In this document: one piece after another, positions 42,800 to 54,398 of the stretch | Position numbering within the stretch: position 1 is the stretch's first letter | Layout: each line of letters begins with the position of its first letter | Assembly (NCBI GenBank): GCA_902702965.1 | Contig: CACRXP010000092.1 | Span: 9,989 to 73,988 of the forward strand | Direction of reading: 5' to 3' | Length of the DNA: 64,000 nucleotides | From: Spirometra erinaceieuropaei | Lineage: Eukaryota > Platyhelminthes > Cestoda > Diphyllobothriidea > Diphyllobothriidae | Position numbers and translations under genes: made by a program | The notes under the pieces: model-generated | Database searches by the model: none | What the model saw: only the letters and a program-made list of their open reading frames with translations | Told to the model about the DNA's origin: nothing

Positions 42800-44632
42800 A
42801 TGTTGCTTTCCTTCTTCTCTGAAGTATGTTTGTGCGTATGCGTGGCGTTGGGTTCCATTAAATATAAACGTAAGTTTTGTGTAATTGAAAACCTCAGAAT
42901 TCACTAGCATGTTCTGTCAACTATACGATATTCTCCATTACGCAATCAGCAGATACATGATTAAACTTTGTAAATTGACTTGTGCTTACCATCCACCCAC
43001 TGCACAGTAAAATCAACCTGCCAAACAGCTAGCTCACAGATTTAAACTTATCTATTCATTTATTTTCACGAGGATGCAAAAAGGCAATCAATGCCGTTCG
43101 GCAATGAACATAGCTTACAAAACACGAGGTTCCACTAGTTAGCTCAACTGCTCCGAACTTTTTACGATTGGAACACAGATTAAGCTGAGGAAAGGTCCCG
43201 TAGTCGGCCACGCATCATTGGCTGGTCTAATTGTGCGCCTCTCCTAAACTGGCAGATTGGTGTCCCTTCCAAGTGACAGACGATGTAGCAACGTTCGTGC
43301 AATCTTACATGTCTTAAACTTCAACAAATAACGTCAGGATTGAAACGGCGGATGGACCTCGTTGCCAAAGCCATATTCAAGTCCTTCAGTTCGGCAAAGA
43401 AAGTAGCCGCAACCTACAGTAGATGGCTTAACTCATGAAATGTCGAGACCGGTATTTGAGTTGGCGGGACGGCACATATTTGGTATGGTTATTTTTGTTT
43501 TTATAATTGATTACAATCCCAAAAAGCTCTTTTCTAAGGAATAAGTCATGTTAGTTCAGTTTTATTCAGGGGAAATGGACCAAATTTAGGCAAATTTTGA
43601 CATTTCCGGATATTCGATATGATTCCTATTCAGTCTTTGCTCTAATCTAATATTTTAGACCACAGCCAGCCTCTCTGCCTGCGGTATTCGAAGCATTTTT
43701 ATCCCCGCCAACAGCCCGGACCTAAATCATATCGAAAATCTTCTTGCATTAATCGAAAGAAATTGGGACAAGGCAAGAAACCATATTTCTATGGGATAGA
43801 AACTACAATTTTTGCTTAATAATTACATAGACCAAACCACCATACTTGGTAGTCTCCATGCCCTCCCGCCTTACGGCAACTATAAAAGCTAAAGGACAGT
43901 CAACAAAGTACTAACACGTTGTATTTGTTACTGTTTTTCATTTTTTTGTCGTTTTGTGAAATTTCCTTCTCTGCTGACAGTTATATTAGACCCTGAATAG
44001 TTGGCCCGTCATATAGCCGATTTTTTGATTTGGTGGTTTTTCCTAAAATAAGGTAATTTCTTAATCAATAAATAATACTTTATAAACCAAATTATGCCTT
44101 GTTTTTAAGCTCGGTCGTATATTTAACGCAGTATAACTTTCATGGATGCGGGGCGGCCGTATCGTGCGCTACAGCGATTTAAGTACACAGTTCGTGACAT
44201 TTCATCAGATAGGTCTCGGACTGTAGTTAGAAGAGTATTGCGAAAGTCGTCTTACCAACACCTCTGTCCCATGCATGTTGACTTCGCAAATACAAGCTTC
44301 AACTGTCACGTAAGTGCATCCGTTTCGTCGAATATATGAGTTCTTTTCAGATTACAGGATTCAGTGAAGTAAGCAGACGCATTTTTATCTTCCACAACAT
44401 CCCAGTGCAAATCACCTTGTTCATTCGTCATTTCCAGCGCAGACCCCGCCTGCGAGTCTACTCTGGACTTGCATTTCCTGATGACATAATGTACTACGAC
44501 GAGTTCTACTACAGCCTCCGGTTGCCAGAGGAAGTCGAAGTAAATCTCTTGTCTGTTTTGGGGAGTGCGTTTATGTCCGGTTTTCCTGTTCAATGTGTTA
44601 TTAAAAATGTTCCACTCGGAAAGACATATTAA
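42800..44632 (+). pseudogene. Secreted family S, copy C (disrupted by mariner)
   Basis: Exon 1 42800-42869 encodes an intact signal peptide (MLLSFFSEVCLCVCVALGS). Exon 2 starts at 43256 after CTGGCAG and hits TAA at 43315-43317, the same Ser-to-stop position as in S-B exon 2b. It is then split by a mariner element (43417-44223), resumes at 44224 and ends at CAC/GTAAGT (44309). A 41-nt intron precedes exon 3 (44351-44632), which is open with HNIPVQITLFIRHFQRRPR and VYSGLAFPDD. The usual stop after Cys-Val-Ile is mutated, so the frame runs nine residues further. Not functional. Confidence 0.8.
43417..44223 (+). mobile_element. Tc1/mariner transposon in S-C exon 2
   Basis: Ends cagtagatggcttaactcat and, inverted, cagtccgagacctatctgat, with TA duplicated at 43415-43416 and 44224-44225. 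Removing it restores the exon sequence seen in S-D. The interior encodes PANSPDLNHIENLLALIERN at about 43705-43765, the region around the third catalytic residue of mariner-type transposases, followed by stops. At 807 bp it is internally deleted. Confidence 0.85.
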
Positions 44633-44639
44633 CAGTGTG

Positions 44640-45380
44640 ATTACCCTTGGATGGGTGAATCCATCTATTCTGTGTTCTGTTGAAAGACATTTCTTGTGTC
44701 TTTATGATTGTCTTATCGTTTGTGCAGTATCTGCATTTAATTTGCATGCAAGAAAAAGAAATCCGTGGTCTGCCTGGTACAAGTGATCGACCAAGCCTAG
44801 GAGTTGTGGGAAAGTAATGTCGTAATTGGGAAGGGTTTGTATTGAGTGTGCATTATTGTTGGTGATGATGGTAGAAGCATAAGTGGTATTGTTGGAAGCG
44901 TTAGGGCGAAGGATTCACTTAACTGTCGGTAGACTGTGACTCGTGTCATACGACAATGGTGGTAATGGAGGTTTCACGAGGGGGCCCTGCCCGGAGTGGC
45001 CACGATGACAGAGATTGGGTGCTCGCATCATCGGTTCGTGAGTCGTGAGGCACCCTCTCCCTGTTCCTTGACAGGGGTTATTTAGCTGCCTTCGGAGATG
45101 GCCGTCCCTGTTTTAGAGAAGACTTTCATGCTTTCGAAACGGTGTTCAAACTCGTCAACAGACCCAGGGAAAAAGTATAAGGTATTAAAAAATTCGTAGG
45201 ATGTGGTTATGTAGCCGCACCTGATGGACACAATGCCGTTACGTTGGCATGGTATTGCTGTGCGTTGTTGTATGTGTTCTGATGGTTGCCATGTTTTTTT
45301 TCGTTTCGGTTTCTACCTTTTTCAACCCAATGCCGGAGGTCCTTCTTGACTTTCGGCCTGTCGTCTCCTTCTAGCTTTCG
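44640..45380. other. 3' flank of S-C and unassigned sequence
   Basis: 44740-44850 matches the 3' flank of S-B in reverse (33190-33375), including a tgcatgcaagaaaaagaaa-like block, so the duplication extended past the genes. 44990-45060 resembles 61370-61420. No gene is recognised. Confidence 0.45.
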
Positions 45381-45384
45381 CGTT

Positions 45385-45720
45385 AGATGTTTCGGGGTTA
45401 GGATTTGGGGCTGCGGCTAAGGGTTAGATTTAGAGATAAAGGGTCAGGGACAGGGTTTGTATTGAGATTAGGACTAGGGGTTAGGGTACGGGTTATGGTT
45501 GGTGGTTAGGGATAGGGGTTAGGGGAAATATTTCTCAACCACTCAAAGTCCAACCGCTCATTTGCAAAAGCTTTTCTTGTGCATACAACTATTTGAATTC
45601 GTCGCCTGTGCGCTTCCTGCCTCCCCCCCTCCCCCCTGTAAAAACCTCTATTACCACCGGTCCCGTATTGCAGATGGCTGGGTATGTTTACCTCAGGTAC
45701 GGCTACATAACCATATCCGA
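45385..45720 (+). repeat. TTAGGG-like array plus shared repeat
   Basis: 45390-45530 is degenerate TTAGGG-like (gggttaggatt, ggttaggggaa). 45540-45720 is the repeat also at 36640-36830, ending in a tccgacc block like the left part of the TIR elements. The TIR ends are not present. Confidence 0.6.
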
Positions 45721-45781
45721 CCAAATTTTTTTTCCCTATTTTCGCACGAAATATTATGCGACTGGTCAAAGTTAGTGCTAA

Positions 45782-46213
45782 TGTTATGGAGAGTGCAAAT
45801 GGCGTAGTGCCACGGCCTAAGGCGTTGAACATGGGACCAAGCCGGTGGCGTGAGACGCATGAAGTTAGACGGCCGACCGGCGTGCACTACAGAGCCGAGC
45901 ATGTGTGGTGGCTGTGCTCACGTGTGCGACCCAATCAATGTCTGGTATAACATTCCAGACGTTTCCGCGGGGGGGGGGCTATCGCGCACGTGGTGGCCAA
46001 TCAGCGACCAGCACGCCCGGGACAGGAACATTCTAGAACGCCCTCAACGGCTGCCACGTCATTGGACGGAATGCTCCAGAACGCATAGGAGCCAAAATAA
46101 ATAGCGCATCTTTCTTACGAGTTGTAACCCCGTCGTGTCCGCAAGTTACCAATAAAGTACTTGCCCTCCGAACCGGCTCTCTTCCTGTCCTACCTTTCTT
46201 CCGGGTCATAACA
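45782..46213. mobile_element. Solo LTR with 5-bp target duplication
   Basis: The 432-bp block starts tgttatgga and ends tcataaca, giving a 7-bp TG...CA inverted terminus. gctaa is duplicated at both edges (45777-45781, 46214-46218), as expected for an LTR retrotransposon integrase. Internally, aaataaatagc (about 46096) could be a TATA box and aataaag (46151) a polyadenylation signal, which would make it plus-oriented. No internal retrotransposon coding region is adjacent, so it is a solo LTR. Confidence 0.75.
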
Positions 46214-46219
46214 GCTAAA

Positions 46220-46715
46220 CCGGCAGTGCTGCATTCCGAGTTTGACTGCGTATGTCTCCAATCAATTTGCTGATACATGCAATCCCACTGATGAACAGTG
46301 TTTTCACGATTTTGTTGAGTTTCTTTACTTCGCAGGAATCAAATACGGCAGTTATCTTAAATTCGGGTGTTTGTGACGATGACGACAAAATTTATCGGAG
46401 CTATCCACTCTTAAAAATCCGGATTCCAAATTACAGGATAGACAAAATTTCTGGAAAAAACTAAAAGAGTTCTGGCATAAATGACTAGACCATGTCATCA
46501 GTAGACGTGTTTTGGCGTCTATTTCGGTTGTACTTGATTCGATGAACCGCTGTGCCTTCCTCTTGACACAAACTCCTTCTTCGATAGACAGTCCTTTGAG
46601 CAACCGGGGGATTGAGCTGGATTTGCAGGAGACAGTAATGTTGAAATGGGAGGCCACAGCTTTCCTAAACTAACACACATAGAGACCATCTACAGTCACC
46701 CTAGTCTCGATCGTC
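46220..46715. other. Unassigned intergenic sequence
   Basis: Short overlapping frames on both strands match no family. No repeat was recognised. Confidence 0.35.
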
Positions 46716-46900
46716 GTTGCCGACAATGTTCACCGTGTGTTTCACAACAAGATGAGAGCAGGTACGGTGGATATATCTTGAATTTGTTTGTAGTGATGGT
46801 AAGCTTGCACAGCAACTACCGCACTCCCTCCTCCCCTTAATCTGAGCTATGCTAGGTCCACGCAAAAACGAGCAGGATTTCGAACACCAGGTGTCTATAC
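46715..46900 (+). repeat. R1 fragment
   Basis: gacaatgttcaccgtgtgtt, an acggtggatatatcttgaat block and cacagcaactaccgcactcc match R1. Confidence 0.6.
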
Positions 46901-46984
46901 CACGGGAAGACCCTTCCACTCCTGCTCTGAGCCATAGCTCGTCAACAAATCACTTATAAACGCAGTAGTATTTACACCGCAGCT

Positions 46985-47995
46985 AGTTTTGACAGAGTTA
47001 AATAAGTTGGATCCGACCAAGTCACCTAGACCAGATGAGATCCCAGGTGTACTCTTACGTCAACTAGCTGAAGAATTAGCAGAACCACTCTGTGTAATCT
47101 TCCAAAAACGTCGTACCCCTCTACAAGAGAGGGTTACGGCTGTATCATACCAACTACCGACCGGCAATTCTGACATGCATTTGCTGCAAGCTGAGGGAAG
47201 GGACAGTTAATTACATCACTTGATACATCTTGCTGGCACGTGAGTTCAGTTCAATATGACTTCTGTGAAAGATCGTCCTGCCTCACAAACCTTCTTAGTG
47301 GCTTGAACACTGGTCAAAGGTCATGGATGAAGGGCGTCCAGTAGATGTCATTTACTTTAATTTCAGCAGGGCGTCTGATAGCATTTCACATAGGCGACTT
47401 GTTCAAAAGTTGCCAGCCGAAGTATGAGAGGAAATCACCCGAAGTGGATCCGAGATTTCTTCCACGATCGAGCATGAAATTCAACGTAGACACATGTGTG
47501 GTAATGCAAACAGAATTAGCAGGGTGAAGCAACGAATGCACACTCACGTCATAATCTCCTGGACGCTCAACCATTTGAAGCTGTAGATGAGCAAAAAGAC
47601 CTTGGCATGTTCGTTAATGACGATTAAGTTTCATCAGGCCGTGCTCTAAAGTCGCAACGGGGACAATGTGAATCAAGAGCGCGATACGAAGAACTTATAT
47701 TATCTTGAATGCAGATGTCTTTGGCAAGGTACCTGAGAATATGCGGTATAGGCGTGGCATTTTGTTTACACGGAACTTGACCCATATAAAAATTTTCACG
47801 GTATTAGCGCAGTGAACAATTTTCTTCACCTTCATAACGCAAGTGCGACATCTTTTCCAAATTTCAGTTCCACCACTCGATTTGCTCATTGTGCACATTT
47901 AAATTACATGCAAATTCTTGGAATTTAACTATTTTGGTGTTTGCCGTTTCAATGGGGTTTTCAGGACTTCTGTCATTTACTCCAAATAAACTGAC
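46985..47995 (+). mobile_element. CR1-type LINE fragment with internal deletion
   Basis: Starts with LNKLDPTKSPRPDEIPGVLL and AEELAEPLCVIFQK, the RT N-terminal block (motif 0/1) also seen at 58925. After frameshifts come a QTFLVA-like block, RLVQKLPAEV and a DEQKDLGMFVND block. The last corresponds to SQKDLGVWIQNN at 55090, with the catalytic region between lost or corrupted. The 3' end shows a tgccgtttcaatggggtttt block and ctgactgatgctgact repeats. Confidence 0.7.
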
Positions 47996-48379
47996 TGATG
48001 CTGACTAACAATGAGGGAGACAAAGGCTTAAATTGTTAAATGTTTATTACTGTCCTATGCTACTGCCTATATTTCAGTAACATTTGTTTTCATTTACTCA
48101 TTTACTTTCGAATGTTAGCATTCGATTCGTTTCCCTCAGATAACTCGGATCGTACAAATTGTCTACAGCTGATTTATTCATGGATTGACTGCAGTACGGT
48201 TTGTTTGGAAAATTTAAAGTTTTTGACACTAACAATAATTCATTTATCTGTCCGGTTTCTATTAATATCTGCAGCTGTTTTATGTTTCCTTTTTCAGACT
48301 TTATTGTAACAATTAGAGAGTTCAAGGGTTCATCATCTACATTTCTATCAAATAAAATGAACTTAACCACTAATACTTG

Positions 48380-48412
<33 letters not shown>

Positions 48413-48600
48413 CATCAACATCGTCACCACAAATTCCGCCATCACTATCAAGGTGCACTCAATTTCAACCTCTCCATGCTCTTCCATACAAATGCAGCAC
48501 GGATACTGCGAAACTGATAAGAAAATCATTAAGGGACCATAAATGTATTGTAAAAAAAAGACAGAATGCACGTGTTCATTTATGTAACGGAAATTTTGCG
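47995..48600. other. Intergenic with (ACT)n microsatellite
   Basis: An (ACT)n tract lies at about 48380-48412. A 113-codon plus frame spans it (48201-48542) and a 157-codon minus frame overlaps it. Neither has recognisable motifs, and both owe length to the repeat. Confidence 0.5.
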
Positions 48601-48628
48601 ATTAACGAGTCTTTCCGCGTAGAACATC

Positions 48629-49619
48629 TCAAATAACACACTGGACAGGAAAACCGGACATTAGCGCACTCCCGAAAACGGACAACAGATTTATTTTGAT
48701 CTCCTCTGGCAACCACAGGCTGTAGTAGAATTCATCGTAGTACATTATGTGCTGAGGAAATGCAAGTCCAGAGTAAACCAATGGACAACGCCTGGCTTCA
48801 AAACGACGAACAATCACGGTGATTTGCACCGGGATGTTGTGGAAGCTAAAAATCTGCATGCTTACTTCCCTGAGTCCTTCAATCTGAAAGAAACTCATAT
48901 ATTCGACGAAACGGATGCACGCACCTGGCATCTGAGGCTTATGTTTGCGAAGTCAATATGCATTTGACAAAGATTTTGTGAAAAAGGCTTTCGCAGCTCT
49001 GTTCTAACCAGATCGCAGGTACTTTCGTTGCTGAACTGAAGACCTTCAAGGCGACTTTGGCAACGAGGTTCATCAGTTGTTTTGATCCTGACGTTATTTG
49101 TTGAGGATGAAGACATGCATGACTTCACAATCGTTGATAGATCGCCTGCCACTTGGAACGGGCGCGAACCTACCAATTTAGAGTCAGCACATAAGTAGAT
49201 GAGCCAGTGATGCCTGGATTGCCACAGGTCCTAACTAAGTATTTCCCTTACCCGTAAAACATTAAAAACAGTTAAATTATGCAAAGAAACCTCGAGTTTT
49301 GGAAATTTTGTCCATTTGCCAACGGCATCATTTGCCTCTATGACATCCTCGTGAAAATACATAAACAGACTCGGGTAGCCCTGCGAACAGAGGGTTTAGT
49401 TGGTTGATTTGATGGTGCAGTGGATGGCTGTCCGATCATTAATCAATTTACATGATTTAGTCATGTATCTGCCAAATGCGTAATGAATATCACACAGTTA
49501 AGAGAGTATGATAGTGAAGTCTGGGGTTTTAAATTAACACAGAACTTACGTTTATATCTACGGCAACCAGAAGCCAAGCAGGCGTACAGACAAAGTGCGG
49601 AGAACAGGGTAGGCAACAT
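48629..49619 (-). CDS. Small secreted protein, family S, copy D (three exons)
   Basis: Predicted as complement(join(48629..48883,48925..49169,49550..49619)), 189 residues, with the same exon lengths as S-A. Exon 1 encodes MLPTLFSALCLYACLASGC and ends before GTAAG. Exon 2 follows a TAG acceptor (weak pyrimidine tract) and gives PFQVAGDLSTIV, RCQSRLEGLQFS, LCQMHIDFAN and a further cysteine before CAG/GTGCGT. The upstream donor used as an alternative in S-A is mutated here (AT for GT), which supports the downstream one. Exon 3 has FHNIPVQITVIVRRF, VYSGLAFPQHIMYYDEFYYS, LPEEIKINLLSVF and ends PVQCVI. No frame damage is seen. Unlike S-A, the Asp-Ser-Cys after exon 1 is Arg-Ser-Arg. Function unknown; probably secreted. 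Confidence 0.65.
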
Positions 49620-49800
49620 TTTCAAATGGATTGTTGAGGACGGCTTTTCATAAATATATATGTGTGCAACGCTTCAGCAAGTCTGCTGACCTGATGCAGT
49701 CGGTTATTGCGAGGTTGAGACTGACAGACTAATTTTATCTCTGCTGAACTTACAGCGGATAGGTCAGAGATCGCAAGTACCTCGCTCAGTGTTGATGGGA
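49620..49800 (-). promoter_or_regulatory. Conserved upstream block of S-D
   Basis: Minus strand: accgactgcatcaggtcagc, then an AT-rich TATA-like run (atatatatttatg, about 49655) and agccgtcctcaacaatccat just before the start. Order and spacing parallel S-C. Confidence 0.5.
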
Positions 49801-50380
49801 TTTGCTTAGTTGTCGGTCACTCAGTAAGTAGATGAAGTACAGGCACCAGACAGTCTGGTACACAAGAATATTTGCACAATCGACTTTTCCAAATTCTAGA
49901 AGGGGTTATCACATACCATAACCGACATCTTCGAGAGATTATAATAGTTGCCCGTGAAGTCTCAGAATGCACCCAACGAAGACGTCTCATCACTAGATTC
50001 TCAGTCTCATAATCGATTGGGGTATGCATGGCGACACAGGAGTGTGGATTAATATTTGTAAAAAGCGCATTTTAAAGGCGTTGACATTAAAATGCATAAA
50101 GTCCGTCCTTCAAAATTGTTGCATTTGGAATCTAATTAAAATCTGCTGTCGATTTATAACACAAATTCGCCTGAAAATGAGACGGTTAATTGACGGCGCA
50201 GGGGGTATCTTCAGGGAGAGGGAGAGTTGAAGACGTGCACCCAAGATATCATCCTTGCTTCGGAAAACATAATTGCAGTTATGTCAAAACAACCACTGAT
50301 TCACAATGCTTGCAACTTCGTCTCTTTTATGTCCCATCACGACGCTGATCTTTTTGACTGTCTTTCGATACCGTGCCATG
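49800..50380. other. Upstream flank of S-D and unassigned sequence
   Basis: 49830-49870 (cagacagtctggtacacaag) parallels 35775-35800 and 20222-20245, so the family duplication includes several hundred bp of upstream DNA. The remainder is unassigned. Confidence 0.4.
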
Positions 50381-51180
50381 GTTGATGGGGGGGGGGGGAA
50401 TATGTAGCAGAAGCTGCGCAAGTCCACTACCACTATAAGCTAAATCTCGCGCGAGTCACCGGTCTTTGCGTTTACCCTTTATCGACGCATACAGTAGAGA
50501 TCGTCGGAGTCGACGGTCGAACTGCCATTATGCCACTGAATGCGGAATGAGTTCATAGCATATTCAAGTTTCGCGTGCAAATTTCCAGCAAAAGTAGCAG
50601 AAACAGAGAAGTGGTGGAAAGGAGGGACGCATGCCATCTAAAACCTAACATTGACAAAACCATGAGCAATGAGACACGAACCCTAGGACAAGAGCTTTAA
50701 TCGCCTGACGTTTCGGATTCCCGCTAAAACGCATCATCAAATACAGGTAGTTCATGCACAATCGCCATGCTAACGCATTCCTAATGAAAACTTACGGCTC
50801 TCCCTCTCATCGAGAATTGTTGCACTTGATGTTATGACTGTTCGATGGCCGACATTCACTTCGTAAATAGCTGTAATTTCATCACGACTGTAAGATGTTG
50901 GTGTGATGATGGCTCGGCCACCATCTGACCGACCGATCTTGGCGTTGAAAACTATGTTCGCCTGTGCGCTCCCGAGTAGCTAATTACACCGCCTAGGCGA
51001 AGTCGTACTTGTTAATAGAATAAGGGCCAGTGGACTATGACTCAAGCACTATGGGGAGGGGGTGCGGTTGGCGCTGCGCAAGTCCACTACCACTATACGC
51101 GCATTTCACCGTCCCTGCTCCTACCCTGCTGTGGAGCACACGATGGACACAGTTTAAATCGGCGATCGAAATATCATAGT
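50380..51180 (-). mobile_element. PLE1 3' end (PLE1-g) between two R1 fragments
   Basis: 50695-50760 is a pseudo-LTR fragment and 50760-51045 the PLE 3' non-coding region, matching 1225-1480 block by block (cgtagttaattgct-like, gaccgaccgatcttggcgtt, cgcctaggcgaa). R1 fragments in minus orientation lie at 50390-50535 and 51050-51180; they share gcgcaagtccactaccacta. No PLE coding region remains. Confidence 0.65.
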
Positions 51181-51254
51181 CTAAGACCCATTAAAGAAAC
51201 TAGGACTTTCGGCTGCAGTATTCATAGAAAAGTAGTTGAAGGTACTGATGGCTA

Positions 51255-51930
<676 letters not shown>

Positions 51931-51959
51931 ATAACTTGCAAAAACAATGCACTCAGGAA

Positions 51960-52200
51960 TTCAACAAGTTGACTGACACTTGGTAGTGTTGTTGTTGTTG
52001 TTGTCAGGTCAGATATGTTGACCCACCAGACGTTGTCACCGCATAATCAAGCCCACCAACAGCCATGCCTACAAAAACGGTCATTGCATTCCGGCGTCTG
52101 CAAACAGGTTCGCACGCACACGCGTCCGAAAAGTCGCCGAGGTTCACGCGTCGACGCGAACTTGCTCATAGCGCAGCGCGAGGGAGCGAGTCTGCGCTTT
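51960..52200 (-). repeat. R3 fragment
   Basis: gttgttgttgttgttgtcag, cccaccagacgttgtcaccg and ccaccaacagccatgcctac match R3 at 20950-21040. It ends in a TA tract at about 52205-52225. Confidence 0.65.
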
Positions 52201-52225
52201 GTATTATATATATATATATATATAT

Positions 52226-52537
52226 AGTGTTAGGGGGCGCTCACCGATCGGTCATACGGAACTCACTCGTTCCGTTGTGCCTTATGGACTCTCTCTCGAG
52301 CCCAACCAGCAGCCGCACAGCGGCGCATGATATATAGGCAGAATGATATTACCGACAAAGACAAGGGAGACTGGAATGGCCATTTCTGGCTTATTAGCCG
52401 TCGTCAGCCAGCCATATCATTCTGCCTATATATCATGCGCCGCTGTGCGGCTGCTGGTTGGGCTCGAGAGAGAGTCCATAAGGCACAACGGAACGAGTGA
52501 GTTCCGTATGAATGATCGGTGAGCGCCCCCTAACACT
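52226..52537. repeat. 124-bp inverted repeat with 64-bp spacer
   Basis: Arms 52226-52349 and 52414-52537 are reverse complements with only a couple of mismatches (gatcggtc against gatcattc near the outer end). Outer ends read agtgttagggggcgctcacc. The spacer is SINE-body sequence also present in reverse at 52665-52735. A hairpin of this size is unstable, so it is either young or a resolved inverted duplication of a transposon end. Confidence 0.9.
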
Positions 52538-52559
52538 GTATATTCCCGATCGAAAACCG

Positions 52560-52745
52560 ACAAGGCAACCGGCTCGTTGTCCGGTGAGTAGAGGCGTTGA
52601 CTTCTAAACCAACAGGTCGCGAGTTCGAGGCTCGGGTGTTCCACACTTCGGGCTTGGGTATGGCTGGCTGACGACGGCTAATAAGCCAGAAATGGCCATT
52701 CCAGTCTCCCTTGTCTTTGTCGGTAATATCATTCTGCATATATAT
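52560..52745 (+). repeat. tRNA-derived SINE
   Basis: A tRNA-like head: ccggtgagtagaggcg (A-box-like), an anticodon loop cttctaa between gttg and caac, and gcgagttcgaggctcgg (B-box, T-arm pairing 4 of 5). A body follows (tggctgacgacggctaataa, ggccattccagtctcccttg) ending near a TA tract. The loop suggests an Arg(TCT)-like origin. The acceptor stem is absent, so it is not a working tRNA. Confidence 0.6.
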
Positions 52746-52764
52746 GTATATATATATATATATA

Positions 52765-53283
52765 GCAGCGAGGAGGGACGACAGGGAATGCGGGTAGATT
52801 GATACAGCACTGTTTCGGGCTTATTCTGCCTTCATTCAGCCAATCATAACCCTGACCACCAGCAGCTGCGACCAGAAACACAAACATGCGCACGGACGCA
52901 CCTGGCGCAGTCGGTCCGCCACTGAGGCCTACCAGATGGGTCATAAGCACTTCATCGAACCGAAGTTCATCAGTGCCTCGCCACCTGTCATTCTCTGTCG
53001 CTGCAGATCGGGTATTTATCAATCAGGAATGGGCGCACACCGATCTATTGGCTTCACAAAGCAAACAAGCTCCGTATGTGTGGCAAAGGTCACGAACAGG
53101 CAACCAATTACCAGGCCGAAGTCGGCCAAGTCATAATAGCAGCGAGGAGGGACGACAGAGAATGCGGGTAGATTGATACAGCACTGTTTCGGGCTTATTC
53201 TGCCTTCATTCAGCCAATCATAACCCTGACCACCAGCAGCTGCGACCAGAAACACAAACATGCGCACAGACGCACATGTGCCA
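52765..53283 (+). repeat. Two direct copies of a 140-bp unit
   Basis: 52765-52908 and 53140-53283 are almost identical (agcagcgaggagggacgaca at the start, agaaacacaaacatgcgcac near the end). The 230 bp between them is not repeated. Could be two copies of one SINE, or the flanks of an insertion. Confidence 0.8.
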
Positions 53284-53289
53284 CCTTTC

Positions 53290-53700
53290 CTACAATAAAA
53301 CAGGATTTGACGCTAGCTTAGGTGGTCAATGGTCTCGTCTAACATTCGACTTCGTAGATTCGACTTTATCAGGGAACCGCTGACTGGTTGAAAAAGTATC
53401 AGAGTTTCTGAGCCTACGAATTCATGGGCAAACGAATTGTCTTGGAGATATCGAAAACGTACCAGGGAGCGTATAGAAATTCGTATTCTAAATTTGCGCA
53501 CGAAACGAAAAGCCTTTTTAGGCGGACCTTTGAAAGTTAGAGATTTATTGAAACTACTATTACGGGTTTCCCTAAAACCGGTGAAATAGGAGTCTCAACT
53601 AGTTGATCTGACTGGTTCCTGCAACACTAAGTGTGACATGACGACTTTATTTCCTCTAGAACGAGAACACGATTCGGCTGTATGTTTAGTGATCGACTTG
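53290..53700 (-). repeat. R3 fragment
   Basis: Matches 21160-21262 and 22700-22850, including aagtatcagagtttctgagc-like and tacgaattca blocks. Confidence 0.5.
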
Positions 53701-53919
53701 CAGTAAGAATTACTGTTTACGCAAAATGGTTCATGGGGCAAAATTTACCACCAGTTCTTTTTACTACCGTAGTCCGTCCTACGGCCACGTACATATTAAA
53801 GGACAAACTCTGCAGGGTCAAGTCCTTTAGCATTTGCTTAAAGTTCGCGTTGTCATTTATGTGGAAGATAGACAGGTTGAATACGTAAATAGGTGTATAT
53901 ATGGGAAAACAAATGTGCG

Positions 53920-54040
53920 ATGATGGTGGACCCACTGGTGGGCCAACGACCTCTTGACTCTGGCTTGACACCGGGCCCAGGTAGGGGAGGAGAAGAGAGT
54001 GCAATAGATGCTGCGCAAGTCTGCTTTCACTGTAAGCAAT
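53920..54040 (-). repeat. R1 fragment
   Basis: Reverse copy with ttgacaccgggccc, the purine-rich centre and gatgctgcgcaagtctgctt. 54040-54390 is AT-rich and probably the 3' UTR of the following LINE. Confidence 0.55.
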
Positions 54041-54398
54041 ATCACGACAAAATTTCAATTGCCTCACAATTGCCTTCAAATAAAGTTACTGACAGTAGCA
54101 AACCGCACTTATTTTAAAGTTACTCCACATTGTGTAGAGTAAACATATCGCAGGGCCCTTCTTGGTGGGAAGATCACGTGTTAAAAATGACTAAAATTCT
54201 TGAAGTCTACGCGGAAATGTATATTGTTGATCGTAGGTCACAAGAGAATCTGACCACTTTTGCAAATTCAGTTTATTTCAGCTTATTGGGCAAGGATAAT
54301 AGGCAAAGCCTTTGAAAACCCTATTGATTACATGTCAGCTCGTTAGAAATACCTGTACACGAACAATGAAAATATTCGCTATTAAAACAGTACTTAGT

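Noticed and set aside
48098..48571. A 157-residue protein with a poly-Val run
   Set aside because: The run is the (ACT)n microsatellite read on the minus strand; nothing else is recognisable.
52560..52660. A functional tRNA-Arg gene
   Set aside because: No acceptor stem, one T-arm mismatch and a SINE body attached; better explained as a SINE.
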